Assembly: GCA_003313425.1 (NCBI GenBank)
Contig: NHZP01000023.1
Span: 496,001 to 560,000 of the forward strand
Direction of reading: 5' to 3'
Source: Pseudopyrenochaeta lycopersici
Taxonomy: Eukaryota > Ascomycota > Dothideomycetes > Pleosporales > Pseudopyrenochaetaceae
DNA: 64,000 nt
Positions 1-10,279 of this stretch are shown here, piece after piece. Made by a program: the position numbers and the translations under genes. Under the pieces are notes generated by a model. That model was not told the DNA's origin and made no database searches. It worked only from the letters and a program-made list of their open reading frames with translations. How positions within the stretch are numbered: position 1 is the stretch's first letter; every line of letters starts with the position of its first letter.

Positions 1-1
1 A

Positions 2-445
2 TGCCTCCAGGGTCATCGCATGGTCCTTGTTGGCTTCGAAGATCGTGACGGCGGCCAACGAAGGATTGTCGTCCGAGATCTCGTTGGTGGTCATGCTCTA
101 AAGGAAGAAGAAGACCCCAGCGCTGGTGCTCGATCGCCAGTCAATGTACTTCCACGTCTGGCAGATGATAGTTGGAAGCGGTACGACCAAGAAGACAACT
201 CGTATGACTTCCGCATATCTGCAACGACGGCGCCATTGTCTCAGCGGCACCCGCCTGATGGCGGCGTCGGATTAAGACTTATGGCCACTTGGCGATACTG
301 GCCGGACGAAGGCGTTGAGGATGAATTGGCATTCCCAAGAGGGGCCGAGATTCGCGAGGCTGCCGCTATTAATCAAGACTGGTATTGGGGTGTGTACTGT
401 AGAGCGAAGGGCTTGTTTCCTGCGAATCATGTAACGGCAGTATGA
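2..445 (+). CDS. 3' end of an SH3-domain protein gene
   Basis: The reading frame is open from the first in-frame codon at position 2 to a TGA at 443-445, so the true start lies before the window. The last 54 residues (from 281) form a recognisable SH3 domain: an ALYDY-like opening (MATWRYWPDE), an acidic RT loop with EDELAF, a WYWG motif for the conserved tryptophan pair and the closing GLFPANHV signature. SH3 domains bind proline-rich peptides, so the product is probably a cytoplasmic adaptor or a regulator with a C-terminal docking module. The roughly 90 residues before the domain are low in recognisable features and look disordered. Nothing in the window shows the rest of the protein, so no specific function can be named. 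Confidence 0.75.
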   Translation, partial: CLQGHRMVLVGFEDRDGGQRRIVVRDLVGGHALKEEEDPSAGARSPVNVLPRLADDSWKRYDQEDNSYDFRISATTAPLSQRHPPDGGVGLRLMATWRYWPDEGVEDELAFPRGAEIREAAAINQDWYWGVYCRAKGLFPANHVTAV

Positions 446-1382
446 GAAGGCAACTCCCGCTCTGAGATGGAGGAGCTTGGAAGCTGGTCCTCAAAATGAT
501 GGGTGCCATTCTCGAGGGTGAAGGTATCCCAGCATCAAAGACGTCTGGATCATGATTGATGATGATGATGATGATAATGATGATGATAATGACCTACGAC
601 TGACTTGGAGTCTAAAATGCGCATAAAGGGGCAAGGCTTAGTTAGATACCGTAGGAGAGATGGTCAGTCCCTCTCTCTTATCAGGTAAGATGACTTCGGC
701 TATTCTCTCGTTGAATAGTCAACAAACCAGTGTTTACCATATCTACCATATTTCACTATCCTCGTGCACTGATCAGTGCTCCAGCGCAATACAAACCGTG
801 TCTGGGCTTCAAGCCCTCCACGTTATACATTTGCCCGTGTGCACAGTGAGGGCGATTGCTTTATGCGGTAATACCACCCTAGCACAACGGGGCTAGGTAG
901 CTCCGAGTCTGCAGTGGAGTTTTGTGATCGTACCATCTCAAAAGTCATGGGACCAACATGCTTTGTTTTTAGCCGAGGGTGAGCGAATACCGTAGTGCGA
1001 AAATGCAGTGCTGGAGAGCTTGCATGCGGGATGATGTGCTTTCTGTATACTGTGATACTCTATACCTACAAATATTCCGCTGGTTACTTCTCTAGGTCTG
1101 TATAATTGAAACAGCTTCCTGTGGCAGCGGAGAGTTCGGGGTAGTGCCGGCTGTATGCTTCCCCGCATCTTCCGCTTTGTTTGACAAGTAATTACACAGT
1201 CAAATACAGCCTGCATGACTGGCTCAACTACTCCGGAAAGCGCCCACAGTATTTGACAGTCTAACTGTTACAGGTTTTCTGTTATGCTCTAGCGTGAACC
1301 TGGTAGGTACGAATAAATTTGCATGTTAGTCCACCTACGTTCATACAGCAATCACCATCATCTCCCACTAGAGTACAGGATC
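446..1382. other. Intergenic region with a GAT microsatellite
   Basis: Between the SH3 gene and the epoxide hydrolase, both on the plus strand, I see no credible gene. It contains an imperfect GAT/GATAAT trinucleotide run at about 552-592 just past the SH3 stop, and ordinary GC-balanced sequence. The last 150 bases should hold the epoxide hydrolase promoter, but no clear TATA box stands out. Confidence 0.6.
552..592. repeat. GAT-type trinucleotide microsatellite
   Basis: A run of GAT units interrupted by GATAAT lies about 110 bases after the stop codon of the SH3 gene, probably in its 3' untranslated region. It is simple-sequence DNA that is likely length-polymorphic between strains. Confidence 0.85.
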
Positions 1383-2448
1383 ATGACGAGCATGGACGCG
1401 TTCAACAAGAAGACCTTTAGAACGTCACGAGGGTACACATATACTTACTACACCGCTGAAGGCGACAAGTCTTTGCCAACCCTATTCTTTCAACATGGCT
1501 GGCCGGATCATGCCGCTATGTGGAAAGATGTTGCAGGGCCTCTTCGCTCCACGAAACATCCCATCATCATACCTGATATGCTAGGTTACGATGGTACAGA
1601 CAAACCAACCGATCCCTCCGCCTACAGGTGGGATGTCATGACCAAGGATCTCATCGAGATCATTGATAATGAAAGCGTCGACAAGGCCATCTCCATCGGC
1701 CACGACTGGTGAGAATCATCAGCTATGAACTGCATAGATGGGGAAGACTGACTTTAAACCTGCATCTTTTAGGGGTTCCAGCTGCGCTTCTAGGCTATAT
1801 CACTATCATCCCCAAAGGATTGTGGGTTTAGTGAACTTAAATGTTGGCTATCTTCCTCCAGGTCGCGAACCGTTTGATTTGGACGCCACGAACAAGATGA
1901 TGGAGCAAGTCTTTGGATATCCGCTCTTCTCGTACTGGTATCTCTTCGCTGCGCCGGATGGACCTACCGTATTGAAAGAAAATGTTGAACGCCTCTTCAA
2001 TGCTATGCACGGACAAGGGGACACTATGAAAATGTTCTTCACTAATCCTGGGGCTATACGAAATTACCTCGAGAACGGCAATGCAGAAGTCAAATTGCGG
2101 CCCTATGCTCAAAACGCCCAGTTCAAGAGGGACTTCATCGACCGCATGACCCGTGACGGTTTCGAAGGTCCGCAGTGCTGGTACAAAGCCACCAGAGAGA
2201 ATTACCAGCATCAGTGCGATTCGCTACTCCCCGAAGGAGTAGACAAAGTTGAAGTACCAGTGCTGTACATTGGCGCTAAAGACGATCCTGTGTGTAGACC
2301 AGAAGGAATGTATCCCAGCATTCAGGCGGGACTGCTGCCAAAGTTGGAACAAGCGGCAATGATTGATGCAAGCCATTGGGTGGCGTATGAGAAGCCGCAG
2401 GAGGTTGTACTCAACATTGAGGCCTGGCTGAGGCGACATTACAAGTGA
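1383..2448 (+). CDS. Soluble epoxide hydrolase (alpha/beta hydrolase), two exons
   Basis: Proposed CDS join(1383..1708,1773..2448), 333 residues. Epoxide hydrolases of this fold open epoxides to vicinal diols through an aspartyl ester intermediate, acting in detoxification or secondary metabolism. Visible motifs: oxyanion-hole HGWPD at residues 38-42; nucleophile motif GHDWG at 106-110 (Asp108), whose codons are split by a 64-bp intron starting GTGAGA and ending TTTTAG; an acid pair Asp279/Asp280 in the sequence GAKDDP; catalytic His310 in SHWVAYEKP; and lid Tyr246 in the WYKA motif. Splicing is required, since the exons are in different frames and the join restores the GHDWG motif. An upstream in-frame ATG at 1323 would add 20 unlike-family residues, so 1383 (MTSMDAF) is preferred; Met4 (1392) is also possible. 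No signal peptide, so it is probably cytosolic. The substrate cannot be read from the sequence. Confidence 0.9.
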
Positions 2449-3384
2449 TTTTAGGTACGGCGCTTACTTTCTTAGGCCGTTTTTCATTCGTATCAGTCAT
2501 AATCGACGTCTGTACTGTCGTAGAACGCTTGGAAGTGAGATGAACAAAACCAATGCACTATCATTTGGGAAGCAAGTAGGCTTCAATTTTGCTTCAAGAA
2601 TGTTGTGGATTTCTCTTCGAAATCGAAGTGGCCGACTTTTTCGGAACGCTTACCGATTGCAACGTTCCAAGTTATCAGACAAATCGCGCGCAGACGTATC
2701 TAGTCCATCACTACCTCAGGGCTTCAGTGACTTGTACCTAGCAAGACCATTTTCGCAGCCTTATGCATACCTCCAAATTCTTTCGTCCGGTGGTGCGGCA
2801 CCAACCCCATTTGCCGGATATTTATGATTGCATCATCTACGATAGACCAATCGATGAATTATGCAAAACTTGATGCTGCGGAGCTCTCAATTGAGTTCAA
2901 ATGAAAAAATCGGTTTTTATGCCTCAGCCCATCTCATAGCCCGACGTCAGCAGTATCAATAAAATATGCAGCACATATTGTAAGTAAGTTGCATGATCAT
3001 TGTGTCTTTGTCTGTTGATGAAATCCAAAAACGGGCGGCCTCGTGAGAGGCAATGAAAATATTGCTTCCGTACTAGGAGCGCGATATTTGCCTTATGCCC
3101 ATCCATTTAATATAAGGCCTTTCGATTTAAAGGAGCAAGAAAAAAAGGTAGCATTATTGCATTGCTAACGTTGAGCTAGGCATCAAGGCGGGGCCTCGTT
3201 AAGATACAAAGCTAATACAGAACACGAAATCGAAGCACCGGGTTCACATAAATGTGCAATGCTCCCAGATATACTAAGAAGTATACAGGAATATGTTGTC
3301 TATGTAGTCTTGACTATATACATGGGGAGTTACACCTTCCCACCGACCATACCCATCCTAGCATGCAAGATCATATTGCACACT
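2449..3384. other. Convergent intergenic region, no gene seen
   Basis: This region separates the 3' ends of the epoxide hydrolase (+) and the cellobiohydrolase (-). It holds a 95-codon frame at 2540-2827 with no recognisable motif or splice context, which I do not treat as a gene. The sequence becomes more AT-rich toward 2900-3250. AATAAA at about 2957 could serve the plus-strand gene as a distal poly(A) signal. Confidence 0.55.
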
Positions 3385-4940
3385 CTAAGCAAACGGGGGG
3401 TTCGCATTTTGCAAAAGCTGCTGGAAGTATGCCTGGAACCAGGTACCCGCCTCTGGAGCTGGCTGTAGTGCATCGGCATATCCACAGTGCGCATCATACC
3501 TCACTGAGCTCGAGTTGCTCGTTCCATCACACTCACCACCAGGCTTGATCCATACGAACGAATCCACTAGTGGGTCGCCAGTGTTAGTCGTAGGACGAAC
3601 ACCAAAGCCAGTGCCTTTAACATTGCACCAATCACCCCATTGCTGCTGCTGGGTTGGTTGGACGCCGTTGCGGCCGACATCGACGACAAAGTGTGCTGGG
3701 AATCCAGCAGCGGTGAGAAGTGGTGCGATCGCGTTGATGTACAGCTTCTCGTTAAAGTTCTTATTGCCCTGTGTGTACGATGGCGCAACAGCAATGTCAA
3801 AAGAGTTGTAGTTGGCGACATTAGTGGCCAGGCCACGTACAGAGGAGGGACTGCCAGCCGCTTTGTAGATTTTGGCGAAGAGGTTCGCGGCAGGGCCAAT
3901 GTTAGCTGGCCAGCCGAGCCAACCGGCGTGGCCGGCATCGAGGTAGGAAGCGACATTAGGAAAGTTGAGTGATTTTATAGCATAAGCGACACCCGCTTCA
4001 TAAGCAGGCTGTGCCTCCTGGCACTTGGCAACATTGAGGTTGGTGACAAGGTTGGCCAGAGAATCAGGCTCTAGGGATTGAATGATTAGTGGCCAACTCA
4101 TGTGCGCCGGTGAGAAAAGCAAAGCTTACCAATGATAAGTGAAATGCTAACATCTGGATAGTTTTTGATGATAGCGGCAATGTCATCAATGTATGAGTAG
4201 TAGTTGTTAAGACCATTTTTGGCCACCAAGTATTCACCGTTCGACGCAAGCGCAGCGCAGTCACGGTTGGGAAGGTCATATACAACGAAAGCGCCGATAA
4301 TTGGGGGGTTGGCACCAGCCTTGTTTAACGCCCGGATTTGGGAAAGATATGTGTCAAGAGTGGGCACTTTGGCGTGGACATCGCTATAGGTATCAATATT
4401 AGCATGCTAACGCCCTAGCTCTGGGAGAACTTACAGCCAGACGTAGGTTCCGACCTTAGCAACAGCGCTAGCTTTGGCCTGAAGGCTAGATGGAAGGGAT
4501 GGAATAGCAATGGATTGAATCTCCGATGCGTAATAGGGATTGGCGTAGATTTGCTTGCCAGCGAACGGATTGCCAGACGCGGAGGTGGGCGGCGCGGTGG
4601 TAGGATTGCCACTGCTGATACCCGAGCTACGTTGTGACTGTGATGGAGCAATCGTAGTTAAGAGAGTGCTCGCAGCAGTTGTTGTGGGCCTAGTCGTTGC
4701 AGAGGCAGCAGAGGAGGCGGCGGAGCCTGGCTGACACTGCGAATAGTCTTTGGATATTTGAATCAGTTGTGTCTCAGTGTAAGTTGGAATGGACAGCCTA
4801 CAGTCATTGATGAAAATGCACGAAGTTCCGGTATCGCAAGTACCGCTGCCACTCCAATTTATTCCAGCACACTGGCTCCAGACGCTGATAGCGTTGGTCG
4901 AGGCAGCGAAGAGCGCCGCGGATGCAAAGATCAGTTTCAT
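3385..4940 (-). CDS. cel6A: Secreted GH6 cellobiohydrolase with N-terminal CBM1 (Cel6A type), four exons
   Basis: Proposed CDS complement(join(3385..4070,4130..4383,4435..4747,4802..4940)), 463 residues. GH6 cellobiohydrolases release cellobiose from the non-reducing ends of cellulose chains with inversion. Order: signal peptide 1-17; CBM1 about 20-54 with cysteines 24, 35, 41 and 51, ending NDYYSQCQPG; a Ser/Thr/Pro linker to about 117; GH6 catalytic domain to the end. Catalytic Asp192 lies in YDLPNRDCAA and Asp238 in IEPDSLAN, matching Asp175 and Asp221 of Trichoderma Cel6A with a constant offset of 17. The C-terminus keeps DALQPAPEAGTWFQAYF. The three introns (4748-4801, 4384-4434, 4071-4129; 54, 51 and 59 bp) all have GT-AG ends, and each join restores a family motif: NDYY, VWLD and IIEPDS. 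No damage is seen, so this should be a working secreted cellulase. Confidence 0.95.
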
Positions 4941-4974
4941 AGTTGCTACTCTGAGCACTTAGTTTGGCTTTGAT

Positions 4975-5033
4975 GTGGGGTAAGAGACTGGTTTGGATTG
5001 CAGATCAAGCAGACGTTAAGGCACTTATTTATC
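4975..5033 (-). promoter_or_regulatory. Putative cel6A core promoter: TATA-like box and a CreA-type site
   Basis: On the minus strand GATAAATAAG (5033-5024) lies about 85-93 bases upstream of the cel6A ATG, a plausible TATA element for a fungal gene. GTGGGG at 4975-4980 (plus strand) fits the SYGGRG consensus of the carbon-catabolite repressor CreA. Both are short motifs that can occur by chance. Glucose repression of cellulases is well known, but for this gene it is inferred. Confidence 0.35.
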
Positions 5034-5040
5034 TTGAGAA

Positions 5041-6286
5041 GTGAAACTTCGCTACTCGCCAAAAAGCAGTATTGCCCAAGATTTGACGGGACTTACGGCC
5101 CACGACTCCTCCAAGCGAACGCTCGTCATCGCAATCGAGCGTTCGAGAAGCACGAAAAATAGCTGGGACCGGGCACCATCTGTAGGTTTAGCAATATCCG
5201 GTGCTACTCCGGAATTCCGTAATCTGAGGCTTAATGTAATAGCACTATGTAGATGAATGTGCAGGGAATGGAAGGTGTGAGCTGGTACTAAAGCAAACAT
5301 CGTGAGAGAGATGAGATTTGTTTCGTGGTCACGAGAGCAGCAAAAGGGTTGCGGCTAGAGGAAAATAATGATCGTAGTCTCATCCAATCTATGTTGAGCT
5401 TCCCAAGAATAGATGCAAGCCGTGTGCCGTGGTGACCCGTACCCCAATTCTGAGGCTGCAAGAGGTCAGACCGTGTGGCGTCAGTTTGAAGCCCGTGAAA
5501 TGAGACGTTCATGTGCGCAGACGTACATTGTGGATTGCACGTGAATCTTCAAAAGCAAGAAAAGATTTCTTATTAAATGTGTTCGTTCTTGATCACAGCG
5601 CATCCCCGCGTTAACGGTGATCCCTTCCAAGCCTCAATCGAGGCTTGGATATTCAAGCTTGATGTTCGGACATGGCATGCTGGGCGTTTTCGCTGCTTAA
5701 CTCAACCGGGTACAGGCCGTAGACAAGCTTTTCAAGAATTTGCCTAGGCCAAAAATCCGGGGACACGATCGGTTCCAGAGGTCCAGCGCCCGATCTGTTC
5801 ATTTACGCAAATTGCGTCCAATAACTCCTCTTATTACTTTCCACCCACTAACCTGGCCCCGCTTATCTTAGGACTGCAGCAGAACCAGCTGCCCTATATG
5901 CCGTACCTCGTTGGCGTTAGGCGTAAGCTTGCGCATCGGGTCGGCTTCCGAATGATTCAGGTCTAGCTTTCCGTCCATACACGTCATGCGCATGTTTTGC
6001 TGTGCAATTTCCTTGGCTATACTCTCTGAAGTATCAAGAGGATAATTGCGATAGATGCCAAGCAATTCTCATTCTTCTCGACTTCGTGACTTCTCTATGC
6101 CGTATGATCAGGGTATTGAGCGCACATCCTTTGAGTACTCATCCGCTGTCGCTCCCAACTCTGCGACTGTTCGAAAGCCTTCTCGCCAAATCTTAACCGC
6201 CATAGCGCCTATTGCTCTGTATTATCGTCTAAAGGCTTAATCCTGTACCTCTCAATATTACTGAATTCCTTAACTACTTAGTAGAC
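5041..6286. other. Upstream intergenic region, no gene seen
   Basis: GC-balanced, unique-looking DNA upstream of cel6A, running to the sharp onset of AT-rich sequence near 6260. Short open frames on both strands (for example near 5041-5300, 5288-5512 and 6002-6240) have no family motifs or intron signals and look random. The boundary with the AT-rich block coincides with the first transposon end. Confidence 0.5.
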
Positions 6287-7950
6287 TGTCAGGGTTTAAT
6301 CCTTCTAAGGTAAAGTCGCAGGTAAAAGGTAACTATTATATCTACCTTTTACCTAGCTAAACTAGCAGCTCTAGCTCTTATATTTAAATAATACCTCTTT
6401 CCTAAAGGTAAGAAGTATCTATTATTTTATCTACTTCTTTTAAATAAAGTTATTTTTAACTAAACTATCTTAATATTATAGCCTATAGAGACAGGCTTTA
6501 TATAGTAAAGTACTACAGGACATAGCTTAAGTATAAAGGGCTAGTTACTAGTAGAGCGGCTTATAACCTACTATCTAAAGAAGTAAAATTTATGTATATA
6601 AATAGGTAATCTATTAGAAAAAATTACTAAAGTAATAAATTATAACAGATTATTTAATATAATCTATTTAGAAAAGTTACTTAAAAAGTAAACTATAATA
6701 AATTATAATAATAAAGATAAAGTTACTAAAAAGTATATAAAAAAACTTTTAAATAAATTATATATTCTCTCTTTACAGTTATTCTAAGTTACTTATAAGA
6801 ATATAATACTTATTAAACTTTTAACTTAGAGTACTAAGACTATACTTAATATAGTAACTTTATTATACTTACTTATATTTACTACTAAAGCTTTTAAATT
6901 TACTAGTTTATTAAAAAAAATTAATATTATAACTACTTAATAGTAAAACTATAAGTATAATAAGATAGTTTAGCTAATAGCTATACTATCTATATCTAAT
7001 ACCTAAGAACTTATAATAAATTTACTAGTAATACTATAATATATAGTTTTAGGTAATAGTACTTACTTTATACTATAAATAATAGTAAAGAGATAGTTCT
7101 ATATTACTATAACTTAGCTATAAAAGAAAATAATACTTATTCTCTTTACTTTATATAGTTAGTATAAGCTTTAAGTAAGTTTATTATATTATACGCTAGC
7201 TCTTAAAAAAACTTAGTATAATTATACTATAATACTAAGATTTAAATTTATAATACTTTATTATAAAGCTTTTTTTTAGCTAATATTTTAATAGTATTAA
7301 TAGCTTTAATAAAAACTTAAAACTATATAAAAAATAAGAAAAGAGTATTTATATATATATATATATATTATTATTATATATTATAAGTACTTTATATTTA
7401 TACTTCTACCTCTAGTAAAGTTAAAGTAATTAAAACTTTTATTCTTTAGTATTAAAGTATAGACTTACTTTATAATAGTAGAGTTTTTTAGTATTATTAT
7501 AATATTATACTACTATTTTACTTTATTATAATAATACTATTAAATTATATATATAATATATATAACTTACTTAATACTATAATTTATTACTTAAATTTAA
7601 AGTATATTAAGAAGTTATACTTTTATATTACTAAGCTTTTTATATAAATTATAGCTAATAAGTATATAAACTAAGATATAGTAACTGTAAGGCAGTTAAC
7701 ACGCACAGTTAGGACAGTCTTAGTTAAAGAAACTTAATTTAAAAGGAAATAGATAAAATAGTAGATACCTCTTACCTTTAGGAGAGAAGTGCTACCTAAA
7801 TACATAAGCTAGATTAGGCTAGTCCTAATCTAGTTATCTAGCTAGATAAAAGGTAAGAGGTAACAGTTACCCTCTACCTGCGTCTAGTAACTTGGCATGA
7901 TCGTTACTATTTACCTGCGTCTAGTAACCTGAAAGGATTGAACCCTAACA
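6287..7950. mobile_element. 1.66-kb DNA transposon relic with long terminal inverted repeats
   Basis: The left end (TGTCAGGGTTTAATCCTT) is the imperfect inverted complement of the right end (read inward TGTTAGGGTTCAATCCTT). Similarity continues inward for roughly 230 bases on each side, through a shared segment that includes CCTAAAGGTAAGA and ATTTTATCTA. The right end carries two direct copies of TTACTAGACGCAGGTA. The interior is extremely AT-rich with no open frame, as expected after RIP. No clear target-site duplication is visible, so the superfamily is uncertain; long inverted repeats and subterminal repeats would suit a MULE-like element. Confidence 0.6.
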
Positions 7951-8032
7951 CGTACTATGCCGCGGGATTCTTATAGGAGGCTACCACTTAGTCTACTTCT
8001 AGGTTGTGACTAGGGTAGTAAATAGGTTAGGC
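7951..8032. other. Short spacer between elements
   Basis: Eighty bases separate the long-TIR element from the MITE. Positions 8008-8027 match 36319-36338 in inverted orientation at 19 of 20 bases, apparently the left end of an older small element that now contains everything in between (see findings). Confidence 0.4.
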
Positions 8033-8458
8033 CAGTGATGGGAGCTTACTATTGAAAAATAGTAATTACTAATTTTTTAAAAGGTTTATATTAAATTACT
8101 TAGTAATCCTAAAATTCTAATATTTTAGAATAGAAGACTACTTAATGTAAAGATTAATTTTACAATTTTGGAATTTCCTAAATAGGCTTAGTTCTTTAGG
8201 AAAAATTTTAAGAAGAAAAAAAATAGTAAGCTAAATTAGTAAATTAGTAATTACTATTTAGCTTACTATTTTTTTTCTTAAAAATTTTATTATTAAGGAA
8301 CTAGGCCTATTTAAGAAATTATAAAATCCTAAAATTAATCTTTACATTAAGTAGTATTCTATTCTAAAATATTAGAATTTTAGGGTTACTAAGTAATTTA
8401 ATATAAACCTTTTAAAAAATTTGAAAAATTAGTAATTACTAATTTTTGCCCATCACTG
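8033..8458. mobile_element. hAT-type foldback MITE, 426 bp
   Basis: The element begins CAGTGATGGG and ends CCCATCACTG, and its two halves are inverted copies of each other along nearly the whole length, meeting in an AT-rich centre near 8240. Flanking octamers are GGTTAGGC (8025-8032) and GGTTAGGG (8459-8466), 7 of 8 identical, as expected for the 8-bp duplication made by hAT transposases. It has no coding capacity and would need a transposase in trans. The same terminal sequence recurs at 63964. Confidence 0.85.
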
Positions 8459-8608
8459 GGTTAGGGGTACCTATTATAGTTATAGGTTAGGTATAGGGTT
8501 ATAGATAAGTAGGTTAGGATTTAGGGTTAGGTTATACAGACTAAGAGTATAAGTATTAATTAGGTCGCATAGACTCTAAGTTAGGTTAAGGCTAAGGTTA
8601 TAACGATA

Positions 8609-9727
8609 ACGTGTTCTACTACTCGCCGGCTAACACCAGTCGCCAGCCCACCTTATTAACACTAACGTGCTTACCTCTACAACAATAATTATAACTACCT
8701 AATAACAGCCTGCAGTAGCTTAAAAGAAGGGTTGTGTCCTTCTTACGTCTTAGGTAATTAATTTAAGATAGATAAAAAGTGTGCGTAGGGCTGCAGAGCT
8801 ATTTAATGTTCCCTAATTACTCCTTTAGCAGCGCCTCTAAGGCTACTAGCCTCTTTTAATAATTAACGTATAAAAATATAAGCTATTATCTACTAAAGAA
8901 TAGAGCTTTATTTAATAGATACTAGAGCTTAATTAATAAGGCTTTCTACCTTATATTATTAATATATATTAGATAAGAGACGCTCTTCTTACTATATAAG
9001 GCTAGCAGCCTTTTCTACTTTCTCTTAGTAAGAACTAAGTCTATTATATTATTAAGGCTTAGTTAAAGCTTTAGATAAAGTAGAACTATAAATTCTACTT
9101 ATAGTACGTAAAATATAAGAATCTTATAAAGATAAACGCCTAGTATAGCCCTATATACTATCTCTTTTATAGATAGTAGCTATAGCTAAGGCTATTTAGA
9201 TAATAAAAATACTTTATACTACTAATTAACTTAATTAATAAGCCTACTTTATATATAAGCTCCTTTAATATTAATTATAGAGCTCTTTAAGTAAAGCTCT
9301 TACTTAGCTTATTAAAAGCTATTAGCTAGCTATAAACTTAGCTATAATCTTAGTAGAAGAAAATAGTAAACTTTATACTTTAAATACGCGTTTATATTAT
9401 AGAAAGAATAAATAATAATAATATATTATAGCTAGAAGAGCTTTATAAGTTAAGGTAAGTTATATATTAGCTATAACTACTAAAATAGCTTTAAACTTAA
9501 GAGTAGAGAGTAAGGCTTCTTAGCCTTAGTAACGAGCACTACTAACCAATAGTAAATATAGGGTTTAGGGTTATAATCGCACCTTATATAGATAGAGATA
9601 GAGAATGCTATTACTATATTTACTAGTAAATTTACTGCGTAGTTGTCGCGTTATCGTGTGTTAAGATCCGCCTGTCTTAATAAGGTGGGCCGGCGACTGG
9701 TGTTAGCCGGCGAGTAGTAGAACACGT
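8609..9727. mobile_element. Tc1/mariner-like DNA transposon, RIP-degraded, 1119 bp
   Basis: Near-perfect inverted repeats of about 51 bp mark both ends; each starts ACGTGTTCTACTACTCGCC and only one mismatch (A/G) is seen. The element is flanked by TA on both sides (8607-8608 and 9728-9729), the target duplication of the Tc1/mariner group. The GC-rich ends are intact, while the interior is AT-rich, full of TAG/TAA and without a recognisable transposase. The length is short for a full Fot1-type element, so it may be a deletion derivative. Confidence 0.75.
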
Positions 9728-9864
9728 TATAGGTTCAGATTTAGTTAGAGGTACCTACTATAGTTACTTAGTAATAATAATAATTTACTATACGTAGTAA
9801 TATAAATAACTATTTTAGATATATATTAGTTATTATTAGACCTAATATTAAAAAACGTGATTAG
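9728..9864. other. AT-rich spacer up to the RLG-A insertion site
   Basis: AT-rich remnant DNA between the Tc1-like element and the RLG-A LTR. Its last five bases, ATTAG (9860-9864), are the left target-site duplication of RLG-A. Confidence 0.6.
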
Positions 9865-10254
9865 TATTACGATCCTGCTGAGACCCTGTGCCCAGCGACC
9901 CCAGTAGAGCCTCGCAGACATTGGACCAACAACCGAGATCACGTGACGTGCTCAGTTAATTAGTATAATCAGTAGCACTAAGCACCTCAAGCACACTAAG
10001 TAACGTGCATAACTTCTATGTATATAGATTATAGTAATAAACCCTTATAGCTTATTATGTTTAACTTAATATTATACTCTATAGTATAGTAATTATAATA
10101 TTAATTATTCTTAACCCTTAGTACTCTTTATAGAAGCGCCCTCTTACTATCTTAGTATTAAACCTCTTTCTATCTAGTCTCTTACTCTATCCTAGAGAAC
10201 TAACCTTATAATCTTATTAGTTATCCTTACTAATAGCTTTTAAGATTCTTTATA
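9865..10254 (+). repeat. RLG-A 5' LTR
   Basis: This LTR starts TATTACGATCC (TG mutated to TA) and ends GATTCTTTATA (CA mutated to TA). It pairs with the 390-bp LTR at 35766; differences are almost all C/T or G/A. AATAAACCCTTATAG inside provides a candidate poly(A) signal. Its 3' 240 bases are shared with the RLG-B LTRs, while the first 150 are not. Confidence 0.92.
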
Positions 10255-10279
10255 CTTTAAACACTCTTAAGATAAGTAA

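Noticed and set aside
660..896. 78-codon plus-strand open frame
   Set aside because: No motif, no splice context and unlike fungal coding sequence; it falls between two genes and looks like a chance frame.
938..1216. 92-codon minus-strand frame upstream of the epoxide hydrolase
   Set aside because: No motif; likely promoter-region DNA.
2540..2827. 95-codon plus-strand frame between the epoxide hydrolase and cel6A
   Set aside because: No recognisable domain or coding pattern; probably 3' flanking DNA.
6002..6240. Small overlapping frames at the edge of the AT-rich block
   Set aside because: Short, mutually overlapping and without any family resemblance.
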